29,287 nucleotides of DNA from JBOHWJ01 sp050736615 (GCA_050736615.1 JBOHWL010000062.1:1-29287), one strand, 5' to 3'; positions 15,486 to 23,960 are shown, numbered from the stretch's first letter. Made by a program: numbers and translations. Notes: generated by a model from the sequence alone, not told the origin.

Positions 15486-16817
15486 TCAGGAATGACCGCG
15501 CGCCTCGCTGTAGTGGTCACGCACGTAGTCCATCGCCTCCTCCCGCGTATGGAGCGCGCCGTCCAGATGAAGGTCTTCGACTTCGGTCAGAATGGTCTTG
15601 AACGCCGGTCCGGGTAAGAGCCCGAGCGCTTTCAGATCATCGCCGGTGAGCAGCCGCGGCGGACGGATTTCCGCCTGGCCCAACGACGCTCGCGCCTGGC
15701 GGCAGAAATGATAAAAGCCCAGATAAGAGCTCGAGGCCAAGGCGTCGAAACGTGACAACTCGAGTAATTCATCGAAGCCGTCCTCCGCCAACATCCGTTT
15801 GAGCGTGGCGCGACGCATGCGCGGCGCCATGCACAGGCGCAAATGGTTGCGCACCAGATAGGCGACCCGTTCCTGCACCAAGCGTGAACGGCGCAACCGC
15901 TGCATAATTTCGGCGCCGATCGCGGCCCCCTGCTCCGTATGACCGTAAAAGGTGGTTTTGCCGTTGACCATCCGGCGGCATTGCGGCTTGGCGATGTCGT
16001 GCAGGAGCACGCCAAAGGATAGCGTCTCGGTGCATCCGCGCGGCAGCATCGACAGCGCCAGCCGGGTATGGCGGTAGACGTCGCCTTCGGGATGGAAATT
16101 ATCGGGCTGTGCGCATCCGCGCAGCGCCAGAACTTCAGATATCACGGCCTTTGCCAGGCCGCTTTCCACCAGCAGGTCAAGGCCGCGCGCGGCGCCGCCT
16201 TCGGTCATGATCAACACCATCTCGTCGCCGACTCGCTCGGCCGCGATCAAGGAAATCGCCGCCGAATTTTGGCAAATCGCCCGCCAGGTGGCGGTTTCGA
16301 GCGAAAAATCGAGCCGCGCCGCGAACCGCACCGCGCGCAGCATCCGCAGATGATCCTCCTCGAAACGCTGGTTGGCGTCGCCAATGGCGCGAATCAGGCC
16401 GGTGCGCAGATCGCGCATCCCGCCGACCAGGTCGATCACGCGCCCGCTTTGGGGGTCGAAATACATCCCCCCAATGGTGAAGTCACGCCGCCGCACGTCT
16501 TCCTCAATGGCGCCGAAACGAACCGCCGAGGGGCGGCGGCCGTCGAGATAAGCCGCGTCAGCGCGAAAAGTGGCGACCTCGAAACGCTCGCCCGCGAGGA
16601 TCACAACGATCACGCCGAAGCGCGCACCCACGGCGACGGTGTGATCGAATAATCGTTGCACTACTTCAGGCCGCGCGTTGGTCGCGATATCGTAATCCTT
16701 GGCGGGTATTCCCAGAATACGATCGCGCACGCATCCGCCGGCCAAATAGGCCACGAATCCCGCCGCATTCAGTTTGCGCGTAATCGCCAACGCGCGCGCT
16801 TCCTTATCGTTACTCAT
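15486..16817 (-). CDS. CCA tRNA nucleotidyltransferase / poly(A) polymerase family (class II)
   Basis: The 443-residue enzyme adds CCA to tRNA 3' ends or tails RNA with A. The two activities cannot be told apart safely by eye. The head domain carries GGCVRDRILG with the DxD pair in KDYDIAT (residues about 25-45). The flexible-loop region RRDFTIGGMYFD follows (about 115), then RMLRAVRFAARLDFSLE, the neck signature of the family. An HD-like segment follows (HTRLALSMLP, GVLLHDIAKPQC and GHTEQGAAIG), as in HD-containing Cca/PcnB relatives. The ATG at 16817 is preferred over an in-frame TTG at 16832. No Shine-Dalgarno is evident. It is transcribed alone on the minus strand. Confidence 0.9.
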   Translation of the reverse strand: MSNDKEARALAITRKLNAAGFVAYLAGGCVRDRILGIPAKDYDIATNARPEVVQRLFDHTVAVGARFGVIVVILAGERFEVATFRADAAYLDGRRPSAVRFGAIEEDVRRRDFTIGGMYFDPQSGRVIDLVGGMRDLRTGLIRAIGDANQRFEEDHLRMLRAVRFAARLDFSLETATWRAICQNSAAISLIAAERVGDEMVLIMTEGGAARGLDLLVESGLAKAVISEVLALRGCAQPDNFHPEGDVYRHTRLALSMLPRGCTETLSFGVLLHDIAKPQCRRMVNGKTTFYGHTEQGAAIGAEIMQRLRRSRLVQERVAYLVRNHLRLCMAPRMRRATLKRMLAEDGFDELLELSRFDALASSSYLGFYHFCRQARASLGQAEIRPPRLLTGDDLKALGLLPGPAFKTILTEVEDLHLDGALHTREEAMDYVRDHYSEARGHS

Positions 16818-17245
16818 GGCCACAGAAACCAATCTAGCCGCATACCCATCCGGGTTGCCACAGCTTGCCAGCGGAGCCTCTTGGCGAAGCGAGCACGCCA
16901 GTGGAGCGAAGCGAAACGAGCAGGCAAGTCTGCGCGAGCTGCGTTAAGATGGACGAGCACGCGGGTCCCATTTTAGACCGCTCGCGGATCCTGCCTGCCA
17001 CGTGGAGCCGCGCCCAGAATACCAGCCTGCGGCGTGCGCAGCTTGATTGAATTATTCCAGAGGCGGCACACCAGCGAATTAGCATCCAGTGGGCGCCGGC
17101 TCGGCGACGCGATGGCTCGCTTCGCGCGCCGGCGTCTCGCGCCTAATCTTGGCGGAAACCAGCGCCTGCCCGAACATCATTTGACGCCATCGCCGCGAAA
17201 TGCTAACGATTTTGGTCCAGAAACTCGCCGATGCGGGGAGGTAAA
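16818..17245. other. Gap of about 0.43 kb with a short gcgaagcgar repeat
   Basis: No gene is recognised between the divergent CCA-enzyme and cytochrome genes. Around 16880-16925 a short motif, GCGAAGCGAG then GCGAAGCGAAACGAG, is repeated within GC-rich sequence. It may be part of a dispersed intergenic repeat family. GGGGAGG just before 17246 is the cytochrome ribosome-binding site. Confidence 0.45.
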
Positions 17246-17710
17246 ATGGCGCTTAATCGTCTCAGCTTCTGGAACTTGGCAGCCGTTTTAGTGTTGGGCG
17301 GCGCCGTGGTCTGTTTCACTGCAAGTCCGGGATTGGCGGCTCACATGGGGCCGAGTGGCCGCGTCGTATCCGGAAAACTGTATTTCCGCCAGTATTGCGC
17401 GCAATGCCATGGGATGAATGCCACTGGTGACGGTCCGGTCGCGGCGGCGCTCAAGAAGAAGCCGGCCAATCTGACCATGCTGTCGAAGAACAATGGTGGC
17501 GTATTTCCCGAAACGAAGGTGCGTGACTTTATCAACGGCACTAAAACCGCCGCCGCCCATGGCAGCCGTGAGATGCCAATCTGGGGTTACGCCTTCATGT
17601 GGCGTCAGGGCGCGCATGCCGGCTCGGGAGCCCCGCCACTGACTAAGCAGCAGGTCGATGCGAAGATCGATCTTCTTGTCAACTACATCAAGGGCATTCA
17701 GGTTAAATAA
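17246..17710 (+). CDS. Secreted monoheme c-type cytochrome
   Basis: This 154-residue exported electron-transfer protein has an N-terminal signal peptide of about 32 residues (NLAAVLVLGGAVVCF core, ending GLAA). The heme attachment site is CAQCH (Cys51, Cys54, His55), and Met110 in SREMPIWG is the likely distal iron ligand. GMNATGDGPVAAALKKKPANL after the heme site is a common class I cytochrome c layout in bacterial respiratory modules. The ATG at 17246 is chosen because GGGGAGG lies five bases ahead; an ATG at 17231 would overlap that ribosome site. The partner oxidase or reductase is not in this window. A strong terminator follows. Confidence 0.92.
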   Translation: MALNRLSFWNLAAVLVLGGAVVCFTASPGLAAHMGPSGRVVSGKLYFRQYCAQCHGMNATGDGPVAAALKKKPANLTMLSKNNGGVFPETKVRDFINGTKTAAAHGSREMPIWGYAFMWRQGAHAGSGAPPLTKQQVDAKIDLLVNYIKGIQVK

Positions 17711-17775
17711 CCGGCGCTGAGGATCTTGCGCATTCGCCGGTCTGAGACCGTCAAGCCGGGGAGACAATTGTTTCT

Positions 17776-17811
17776 AAAGGGGCGCCGTTTCATCCGAAGC
17801 GGCGTCCCTTT
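17776..17811. terminator. Strong bidirectional intrinsic terminator
   Basis: A 12-bp inverted repeat (17776-17787 with 17800-17811, one G-U pair) can extend inward by four more pairs to a 4-nt loop, giving a stem of about 16 bp. It has A-rich sequence on the left arm and CCCTTTAT on the right. It lies between the convergent cytochrome c (+) and GT9 (-) genes and can serve both. Confidence 0.85.
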
Positions 17812-17856
17812 ATACGTTTGCGCATACCCATCCATGTCGCGATGTCGGGACGCGTT

Positions 17857-18777
17857 TTACCTGAGACTGCGTTCAATCGCCGCGAGAACTTCACATATGG
17901 AAAGTGACTCCAGAGGGTCTCGCCGTAATACTTCAACTTTGCCCAACGGGCACCATCGCCGCGGGTCGGTCGGGCCAAACAGCACGACACCCGGCGCGCC
18001 GGCGGCGGCAGCCAGATGTGAAATGCCGGAGTCGTTGCCGATAAAGCCGCGAGACAGACTGGCTAGCGCGGCGGCTTCACCCAGTTCGCGGCCGGTAAGC
18101 GTAACGATGCCGCTATCGATGAATTTTTCCGCTTGCTGCTTCTCGGCCGGCCCCAGCAAAAATACCGGCATGACTCTCACCGCGAGTCGTCGCGCGAGCA
18201 AGATGGAATTTTCCGCCGGCCAGTTCTTTCGCGGACTGCCGCTACCCGGTGCCAGCAACAAAAAATTCCGAGGTTTGAGCGCGAACCCCTCAAGCGTGCG
18301 ATGCGCCATTTCGAAATCAGTGGGCCTCAGATGGAGATTGGCGCTCAGCGGCAATTGAGGAACCTCACCGAGCGCTCGAAGGTAACATTCCGCAATATGG
18401 CCGCTGTCGGCGGGACGAAACGGATGAAAGCTGACCGGGCGCTGTGCCGCGCGCATCAAGGCGGCCCTGTAGGCGTCATCGGAGGATGCAAAAAAGGAAT
18501 AAATTTGAGCAAAAGCACCAAAAAACCCGCGAGCGCCCGATACGGCCGCCGAGGTTGAAAACAGTGCGGCGACCTCACGCCGATCGATCGAATGGCCTCG
18601 GGTGACGCCCAGCCGGCTAACGGCGAACCGCGCCAACTCCTCGCGTGCCATCAACTCGAGCGCGGCGCCGTGATGACGGCGTGAGAGCATGGTCAAAGCC
18701 GGGGCAAAGCAGAGCAGATCGCCCAAGGCGCCGGGAAAAATCACCAGGACACGTTCGTAAAGCCCGCGTGCGCGCAT
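17857..18777 (-). CDS. Glycosyltransferase family 9 (heptosyltransferase-like)
   Basis: This GT-B-fold enzyme of the ADP-heptose:LPS heptosyltransferase family transfers a sugar during outer-membrane polysaccharide assembly on the cytoplasmic face; the donor is not certain. Motifs: RVLVIFPGALGDLLCFAPAL at the N-terminus (acceptor-side loop), LLLAPGSGSPRKNWP midway (start of the donor domain), and FIGNDSGISHLAAAAGAPGV then LFGPTDPRRWCP (nucleotide-sugar binding) toward the C-terminus. The 306-residue form from the ATG at 18777 starts ten residues before the first motif, as expected. Longer in-frame starts (18957 or 18981) would overlap the divergent cysK start and add a non-family, Arg/Ala-rich extension. 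No ribosome site clearly decides it. It shares the terminator at 17776-17811 with the cytochrome gene. Confidence 0.87.
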   Translation of the reverse strand: MRARGLYERVLVIFPGALGDLLCFAPALTMLSRRHHGAALELMAREELARFAVSRLGVTRGHSIDRREVAALFSTSAAVSGARGFFGAFAQIYSFFASSDDAYRAALMRAAQRPVSFHPFRPADSGHIAECYLRALGEVPQLPLSANLHLRPTDFEMAHRTLEGFALKPRNFLLLAPGSGSPRKNWPAENSILLARRLAVRVMPVFLLGPAEKQQAEKFIDSGIVTLTGRELGEAAALASLSRGFIGNDSGISHLAAAAGAPGVVLFGPTDPRRWCPLGKVEVLRRDPLESLSICEVLAAIERSLR

Positions 18778-18924
18778 CAAACTCTTAACGGAGCTCGCGG
18801 ACTCGCCTGCTCGCTCCGCCGCAGACGGCTCCGCTAGCGCAGCCGCGACTCTAGCGCAAACCGCATCGCCCCGCTCACGCCGGACGGAACCGCGCAACTG
18901 TCGCAAAGTAGGCGCCGATACGGC

Positions 18925-18930
18925 TAAAAT
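18925..18930 (+). promoter_or_regulatory. Possible -10 element for a leaderless cysK transcript
   Basis: TAAAAT ends six bases before the cysK ATG, about where transcription would start, and the ATG has no Shine-Dalgarno. No good -35 is seen at the expected distance, so this is only a suggestion. Confidence 0.25.
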
Positions 18931-18936
18931 CAATTC

Positions 18937-19872
18937 ATGCCGATAAGCGTGGCGCATTCGCCGCTCGAACTCATTGGTCATACGCCGGTGGTGCGGCTCA
19001 ACCGCATGTGCTCCAAGGGGGAGGCCGAGGTTTGGGCCAAGCTCGAAAATTATAACCCCGGCGGCAGCGTCAAGGATCGCATCTGCCTCTCGATGGTCGA
19101 GCAGGCCGAACGTGAGGGCCGCGTCAAACCCGGCGACACGATCGTTGAACCGACTTCCGGCAATACCGGGATCGGGCTGGCCTTGGTATGCGCGGTTAAG
19201 GGCTACAACCTTATTCTTACGATGCCCGACACGATGAGCGAAGAGCGGCGCTCGCTGCTAGCCGCGTACGGCGCCAAGCTGATGCTCACGCCGGATACCC
19301 GCGGCATGCATGGCGCAATCGCCAAGGCCGAGGAGTTGGTGCGTGACAACCCAAGCTACTATATGCCGCAGCAATTCAGTAATCCGGCCAACCCGGAGGT
19401 GCATTACCAGGCGACCGGACCCGAGCTCTTGGAACAGTTTGAGCGGATCGACGCTTTTGTCGCCGGAGTGGGAACTGGCGGTACCATCACCGGGACCGGC
19501 CGCTATTTGCGCGAACATCTGAAGCGAACTCCGTTGATAGTCGCGGTCGAGCCCAAGAATTCGCCGGTACTGTCGGGAGGCGAACCCGGGTTTCACAAAA
19601 TTCAGGGAATCGGCGCCGGCTTCATTCCCGAAAATCTCGACACCAACGTTTACGACGAGGTTATTGCGATCAGTGACGAGGATGCGACCTTGTATTCGCG
19701 CCGGCTGGCGCGCGAAGAGGGGTTGCTCGTGGGGATTTCGTCGGGGGCGAATTGCTGCGCCGCTTTGCAAATCGCCCGGCGCCTCGGACGTGGCAAAATC
19801 GTGGTGGTGGTATTCTGCGATACCGGCGAACGCTATCTCACCACCGATCTGTTTCAGGCCGAAGGTATCTGA
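18937..19872 (+). CDS. cysK: Cysteine synthase (O-acetylserine sulfhydrylase)
   Basis: This cytoplasmic PLP enzyme makes L-cysteine from O-acetylserine and sulfide. The 311-residue protein has all key sites: Lys46 in NPGGSVKDR binds PLP as a Schiff base, TSGNTGIGL (73-81) is the substrate loop, GVGTGGTITGTGRYL is the phosphate-binding loop and GISSGAN holds the serine near the pyridine nitrogen. HKIQGIGAGFIPENLD is the typical CysK segment that distinguishes it from cystathionine beta-synthase. Length is standard. There is no Shine-Dalgarno upstream. The next codirectional gene, 122 bases on, is larE, which needs sulfur; CysK could bear on that supply indirectly by controlling cysteine levels. 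Confidence 0.95.
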   Translation: MPISVAHSPLELIGHTPVVRLNRMCSKGEAEVWAKLENYNPGGSVKDRICLSMVEQAEREGRVKPGDTIVEPTSGNTGIGLALVCAVKGYNLILTMPDTMSEERRSLLAAYGAKLMLTPDTRGMHGAIAKAEELVRDNPSYYMPQQFSNPANPEVHYQATGPELLEQFERIDAFVAGVGTGGTITGTGRYLREHLKRTPLIVAVEPKNSPVLSGGEPGFHKIQGIGAGFIPENLDTNVYDEVIAISDEDATLYSRRLAREEGLLVGISSGANCCAALQIARRLGRGKIVVVVFCDTGERYLTTDLFQAEGI

Positions 19873-19994
19873 TGAGGCTTGAACCGGGTCGCGGTTGCGT
19901 GCCGCAGGTGATGCCTGGCGGACGCGGGCGGCAGCCGGGATCTTTCGATACTAATTGGCGGACGTGCCGCGAGGGGCTAGGTAGCAAGACTAAG

Positions 19995-20822
19995 ATGAGT
20001 TCATTGGAAAGCAAACTCACGCGCTTGCGTGCGATTTTTAGCCCGATGAGTGCCGTAATCGTCGCGTTTTCGGGTGGCGTCGATTCGACCTTCGTGCTCG
20101 CCGTGGCGCGGGAAACGCTGGGCGAGCGTGTGCTCGCCTTGACCACCACGTCGCCGACGATGCCGGATGAGGACCGGCGCTCCGCGATTACGATGGCGGC
20201 GCGGCTCGGCGCGCGCCATCTGATAATCGAATCCAATGAGTTGGAGATTCCCGGCTACGCCAACAATCCCGTCAACCGCTGTTATCTGTGCAAACACAAC
20301 CTGTTCACCGTATGCGAGGCGCAGGCGGCTGAACTCGGGATCGAAGAAATCGTCGACGGGCTCAATCTTGACGATCTCAATGACTATCGCCCCGGTATCA
20401 AAGCGGCTTCCGAAAAACGCGTGCGCCATCCACTGGTCGAGGCGGAACTGACCAAGGCGGAAATTCGTGAATTGTCACGCGCGCTTGAACTGCCGACCTG
20501 GGATCGTCCCGCCTCGCCATGCTTGTCGTCGCGTTTCCCTTATGGCACGCGTATCACGGCTGAAGGTTTGCGCCAGGTCGAAGCCGGCGAGGATGTGCTG
20601 CATGGGCTCGGCTTTAGAATCGCGCGCGTACGTTACCATGGCGACATCGCGCGACTCGAAGTCGCGGCGGAGGAAATCGGCCGTCTGTTGGAAGCTGGAA
20701 CACGCGAAAAAATCGATTATGAATTGAAGCGGCTGGGCTTTCGCTTCATCACCGTCGATTTGAAGGGCTTTCGTTCCGGCTCGCTCAACGAAGGCTTGGT
20801 GAACGATGCACTAAAACGCTGA
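19995..20822 (+). CDS. larE: LarE-type ATP-dependent sulfur transferase, three-cysteine type
   Basis: The 275-residue PP-loop ATPase of the LarE family converts the two carboxylates of pyridinium-3,5-biscarboxylic acid mononucleotide to thiocarboxylates during nickel-pincer cofactor synthesis. The P-loop is FSGGVDST (25-32). Cys96 and Cys99 stand in NRCYLCKHNLF and Cys176 in RPASPCLSSRFPYGTRI. In known families, LarE with only the Cys176-type residue sacrifices its sulfur, while members with all three hold a [4Fe-4S] cluster and can turn over; this protein belongs to the latter by sequence. No larA, larB or larC lies in the window, so the cofactor's user is unknown. The ATG at 19995 is chosen by family alignment; the longer frame overlaps cysK. 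It ends one base before the convergent ispD stop. Confidence 0.88.
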   Translation: MSSLESKLTRLRAIFSPMSAVIVAFSGGVDSTFVLAVARETLGERVLALTTTSPTMPDEDRRSAITMAARLGARHLIIESNELEIPGYANNPVNRCYLCKHNLFTVCEAQAAELGIEEIVDGLNLDDLNDYRPGIKAASEKRVRHPLVEAELTKAEIRELSRALELPTWDRPASPCLSSRFPYGTRITAEGLRQVEAGEDVLHGLGFRIARVRYHGDIARLEVAAEEIGRLLEAGTREKIDYELKRLGFRFITVDLKGFRSGSLNEGLVNDALKR

Positions 20823-21542
20823 TTAGTCCGGCGTCCGGCTGACGAATGCCCGCGCCAATTCCAGGTCGGCGTGGCTGGTGACTTTGAGATTCAGTACGCG
20901 ACTTTCGACCACCTCGACGCGTGCAATGTGCTCGACCAGGTCGGCGTCGTCGGTGGCGGCGATATTTTCGCGCAAAGCGCGCTGATGAGCCGCAATCAGC
21001 AAGTCGCGCCGGAACGCCTGCGGCGTCTGCGCCTGCCATAAGCCGGCGCGCGGAATCGTCGCCACGATGGTCGTGGCGCTGCGCTCGCTCCATGTTTCAT
21101 CCGCTGCGTTCCCGCGGATGCGTTTGAGCGTGTCCGCCAGAGGAATCGCCGCAATCGCGCCACCGGCGACGGCCGCCCGCTCCAGGCATCGGATGAATAA
21201 CTCGGCCGTCGCGAAGGGACGCGCCGCGTCATGCACCACGACCATTTCGCTTTCGGCGCTGGTCAGCGTCAGCGCCAGCCGCACCGAATCCTGACGCTCG
21301 GCTCCGCCTGGCGTGATTTTCACTGGAATTTCCAGGTGCGCCGCCACCGCCTCGGCGCGCGCCATGCGTTCCATTCCGTGCGGTACGGCTATCACCGTCT
21401 CATCAATGCCGGCCACCGCCGCAATTGTGCGCAGTGAATACCACAGCAGCGCATGCCCGCCGAGTTCAACGAATGCTTTAGGAATTTCCATGCCGAGGCG
21501 GCGGCCGACGCCTGCCGCCACCACGATGGCCGACGCTTTCAT
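20823..21542 (-). CDS. ispD: 2-C-methyl-D-erythritol 4-phosphate cytidylyltransferase
   Basis: This is the third enzyme of the MEP isoprenoid pathway, joining MEP and CTP to CDP-methylerythritol in the cytoplasm. The 239-residue protein has the CTP-binding loop AAGVGRRLGMEIPKAF (9-24), the GGAERQDSVRLAL segment and VHDAARPF (metal and substrate region). TPQAFRRDLLIAAHQRAL, ATDDADLVE and the C-terminal NLKVTSHADLELA complete the IspD signature. Length is normal. carD lies upstream on the same strand after a 313-base gap, so separate promoters are likely. ispF, the frequent neighbour, is not present. Confidence 0.94.
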   Translation of the reverse strand: MKASAIVVAAGVGRRLGMEIPKAFVELGGHALLWYSLRTIAAVAGIDETVIAVPHGMERMARAEAVAAHLEIPVKITPGGAERQDSVRLALTLTSAESEMVVVHDAARPFATAELFIRCLERAAVAGGAIAAIPLADTLKRIRGNAADETWSERSATTIVATIPRAGLWQAQTPQAFRRDLLIAAHQRALRENIAATDDADLVEHIARVEVVESRVLNLKVTSHADLELARAFVSRTPD

Positions 21543-21855
21543 CGCGCCGTTACTCCGCAGTCGAGCATCGGCATGCTAACTGAATTTTGTCATCGATTCG
21601 AGGCGGACAGACGCCGATGGTGACTCGCTTGGGATGCGCGGGATGCGCAAATTGCGGCGGGAGTAACGAGTCTCCGGAAAATGCCAGCGTCATGTTCGAT
21701 AGACGCCAATGAGGTTTAAAACGACCTTCGCGCAGCTTGAATTGAGCCTGAAGAATCCAGTGCTGTTTGCGTTCCGCCACAATCAGAGTGATTCGGAAAT
21801 CAGCCCGTCACCGACGTGCCGATTTGATTCCAAGACCTCACGCCGGAACAATCAA
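21543..21855. other. Gap of 313 bases between carD and ispD
   Basis: A minus-strand frame (21550-21780) reads through most of the gap but has no family resemblance. No hairpin terminator for carD was seen. The ispD promoter should lie here but is not obvious. Confidence 0.4.
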
Positions 21856-22350
21856 TCAGTTGGCGAAAATGGTCTTGATCTCCTCCATGATTTGTTCTTC
21901 GGGATGCGCCTTGGCGATGGAAAGCTCCTTAACCAGCAAGCTGCGGGCGGTATCGAGCATCTTGCGCTCACCGAACGACAACTCCTTATCGCCCTTCAAC
22001 ACCAGCAAATCACGCAGCACCTTGGCGATTTCAAGGGGCGAACCAGTCTTGATCTTTTCGGTGTATTCACGGTAGCGGCGATTCCAGGTCTGAGAGTCGG
22101 CTTCGACTTTTCTTTGACGCAGAATGCGGTAGATTTTGGTAACCACGTCTTTGCCAATCACGCGCCGGAGACCCACCGCCTCGACATTCTCAATTGGAAT
22201 CATGATGGTCATTTTCTCGGTGCCGAGAATCCTGAGCATATAGAAACGGCGCTCAGTGCCGGAAATGACGCGGCTCTGGATATCTTCGATGACGGCGACG
22301 CCATGCGCCGGATAAACGACCTTCTCACCCTTTTTGAACGGCAGATTCAT
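21856..22350 (-). CDS. CarD-family RNA-polymerase-binding regulator
   Basis: The 164-residue CarD/CdnL-type protein binds the RNA polymerase beta subunit with its N-terminal Tudor-like domain and stabilises open promoter complexes, often at rRNA genes. The N-terminal domain reads FKKGEKVVYPAHGVAVIEDI followed by FYMLRILGTEKMTIMIPIEN. The C-terminal helical domain contains WNRRYREYTEKIKTGSPLEI, AKVLRDLLVLKGDKELSFGE and RKMLDTARSLLVKELS, the conserved DNA-contacting part. Both are complete. The start at 22350 places the KKGEKVVYP strand at residue 6, as in the family; the frame runs 51 codons further upstream without family resemblance. It follows rimI on the same strand with 174 bases between. 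Confidence 0.92.
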   Translation of the reverse strand: MNLPFKKGEKVVYPAHGVAVIEDIQSRVISGTERRFYMLRILGTEKMTIMIPIENVEAVGLRRVIGKDVVTKIYRILRQRKVEADSQTWNRRYREYTEKIKTGSPLEIAKVLRDLLVLKGDKELSFGERKMLDTARSLLVKELSIAKAHPEEQIMEEIKTIFAN

Positions 22351-22524
22351 CTTCTGATTGACATGGTTCCAAGGCGCCCGATTTCGGAGCTGGAGCACCG
22401 ACAGCGGCATTGTCGGCTTCCGATTGGCCTCGACCTTGGAACCATTATTGCACAACTTAGGCGGATTTGTCACCCCAGTGGCGTTCCGAAAGCAACAAAC
22501 CACGTTTGCGGATGGACATTCTAC

Positions 22525-23004
22525 TTAGTTCAGTTTTAATTCCATCACGATGGCATCCTCGCCCACACCGTAATAATTACGTCTCAAACGTTGTTCTTCA
22601 AATTTGAATCTACGATAAAGACTGCGCGCGGCCAAATTGGATCGCCTTACCTCTAAAGTAATTATTTGAATTCTATTTGCCTTGGCTTCGGCTATCGCAT
22701 CCGCCATCATGATTGCGCCGACACCGAGACGGCGTCTTTGCGGATGTACCGCGACATTGAGTATGTGGCATTCGTCCGCGACTATCCAACGGCATAAATA
22801 GCCCGCGATCAGCTCGTGCTCGCCATTTGGATCGATGGCGATTATGGTGCGCGAAAACGGCAGGGCTAATTCATGCGCGAAGGAGTCACGACTCCACGGA
22901 TGTGCGAAGGCGCGCCGTTCGATTTCCATGATTCGCGGCAAGTCACGCGTGGTCGCGGTTCGAAGCGTCACGCCCATCGGGAAATTCTGGCGAGGATTGG
23001 CCAT
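22525..23004 (-). CDS. rimI: Ribosomal-protein S18-alanine N-acetyltransferase (RimI-type GNAT)
   Basis: The 159-residue GNAT-fold acetyltransferase resembles RimI, which acetylates the N-terminus of ribosomal protein S18 from acetyl-CoA. It shows IMEIERRAFAHPWSRDSF (substrate side, with the characteristic PW), HILNVAVHPQRRRLGVGAIM (the R-x-x-G-x-G acetyl-CoA loop), ITLEVRRSNLAARSLYRRFK and the closing RRNYYGVGEDAIVMEL. Length is typical. Two starts are possible, at 23004 and 22977 (MGVTLR), neither with a clear ribosome site. It sits 68 bases after the hypothetical gene at 23073 and upstream of carD, so the three may be one transcript. Confidence 0.9.
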   Translation of the reverse strand: MANPRQNFPMGVTLRTATTRDLPRIMEIERRAFAHPWSRDSFAHELALPFSRTIIAIDPNGEHELIAGYLCRWIVADECHILNVAVHPQRRRLGVGAIMMADAIAEAKANRIQIITLEVRRSNLAARSLYRRFKFEEQRLRRNYYGVGEDAIVMELKLN

Positions 23005-23072
23005 TTCAGCAAACTGGCAATCAATAACCGCCGACGTTGACGCAAGGATAACCGAATTATTGACGGAGCGGG

Positions 23073-23960
23073 TTAAATCCCGGTGGTACTCACAGGATCT
23101 TCCAATTTGAATACGACCAGTTTCAACACTTTGTCGCGCATTCGATGCTTGAACCCCATTACCGGCCGTTCGAACTGGATTCGGGTGAGAAATTCCGATG
23201 GAAACGACGCCGAGATATAAGAAAGTCGCCGGTAACGCTCGCCGCGCACTCCGCCGCGGATTGACAACGCATCGCGCTCGAGCGTGAGCGAATATTCGTA
23301 GTCCGGCATCTCATCCCCAAGCTGCCAAATCCGCTTGAGTGAGGAGTTGGGCAGCTTGCGCGGAAATTCGAGCCGCACCAGGTACGCGTTCAGTTCTTCA
23401 CTGACGGTATAAACTGTTCCATAACGCCGATCGCGCTCGATCTTCTCATCGTGCAAGTTGCCGCGGAAGCCGTCAAAAGCCACGTGACGATCGTCTGAAC
23501 GCGGTTTCTGGCGCATCAAGCGCCGCGCGGCGGAACCGAGCCGACCGCTCCGGGCGTCACCTCCCGACGGAAATTCGCGCCAAAATGAACCGTGCCGCCG
23601 GGGCCTCATTTGAACCCGTTCCAGCACCGATGAGAAGTCCTCGTCCAACTCGCCCGCGAAACGCTTCTCAGCCAAATCCTGGATGTCGGCGTGATCAATT
23701 CCGGCAGCCATTGAGCAAGGGATGGAAGGTTTTGCGCGAAATGGCGTTGGTGGGGGTGCGGCCGACGATTTGGGGACGGGTTTTGCCTCCACCAGCGGCT
23801 TGGAGGGCGCGGAAACATTTGCGGCTGCCGCCGTGGGCGCCGCTTCACGCTCAGCACACACCGGTGGTACTGCCGGCTCACGTTCTCCGTTGGCAACGCT
23901 GGGCGCGTCGTCCCGCAGCGATTCGTCTGGCGCCGCAACCCCGTCAGCCTTGTCAGTCAT
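23073..23960 (-). CDS. Hypothetical protein with disordered N-terminus and beta-rich C-terminal domain
   Basis: The 295-residue protein is not recognised. Residues 1-85 are Ala/Pro/Glu-rich (for example KPVPKSSAAPPPTPFRAK) and probably disordered. Residues 90-170 are charged and Arg-rich. From about 180 a strand-rich domain follows, reading RYGTVYTVSEELNAYLVRLE, FPRKLP, DEMPDYEYSLTLERDALSIR and FERPVMGFKHRMRDKVLKLV. The strand spacing faintly recalls an alpha-crystallin/Hsp20-like or other beta-sandwich domain, but no diagnostic motif supports this. No signal peptide or membrane helix is seen. It heads a possible hypothetical-rimI-carD transcript and is divergent from the lipoprotein at 24193. 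Confidence 0.7.
   Translation of the reverse strand: MTDKADGVAAPDESLRDDAPSVANGEREPAVPPVCAEREAAPTAAAANVSAPSKPLVEAKPVPKSSAAPPPTPFRAKPSIPCSMAAGIDHADIQDLAEKRFAGELDEDFSSVLERVQMRPRRHGSFWREFPSGGDARSGRLGSAARRLMRQKPRSDDRHVAFDGFRGNLHDEKIERDRRYGTVYTVSEELNAYLVRLEFPRKLPNSSLKRIWQLGDEMPDYEYSLTLERDALSIRGGVRGERYRRLSYISASFPSEFLTRIQFERPVMGFKHRMRDKVLKLVVFKLEDPVSTTGI

Noticed and set aside
19873..19994. Possible riboswitch or attenuator between cysK and larE
   Set aside because: The region is GC-rich with only weak 4-bp stems; no known riboswitch core was recognised.
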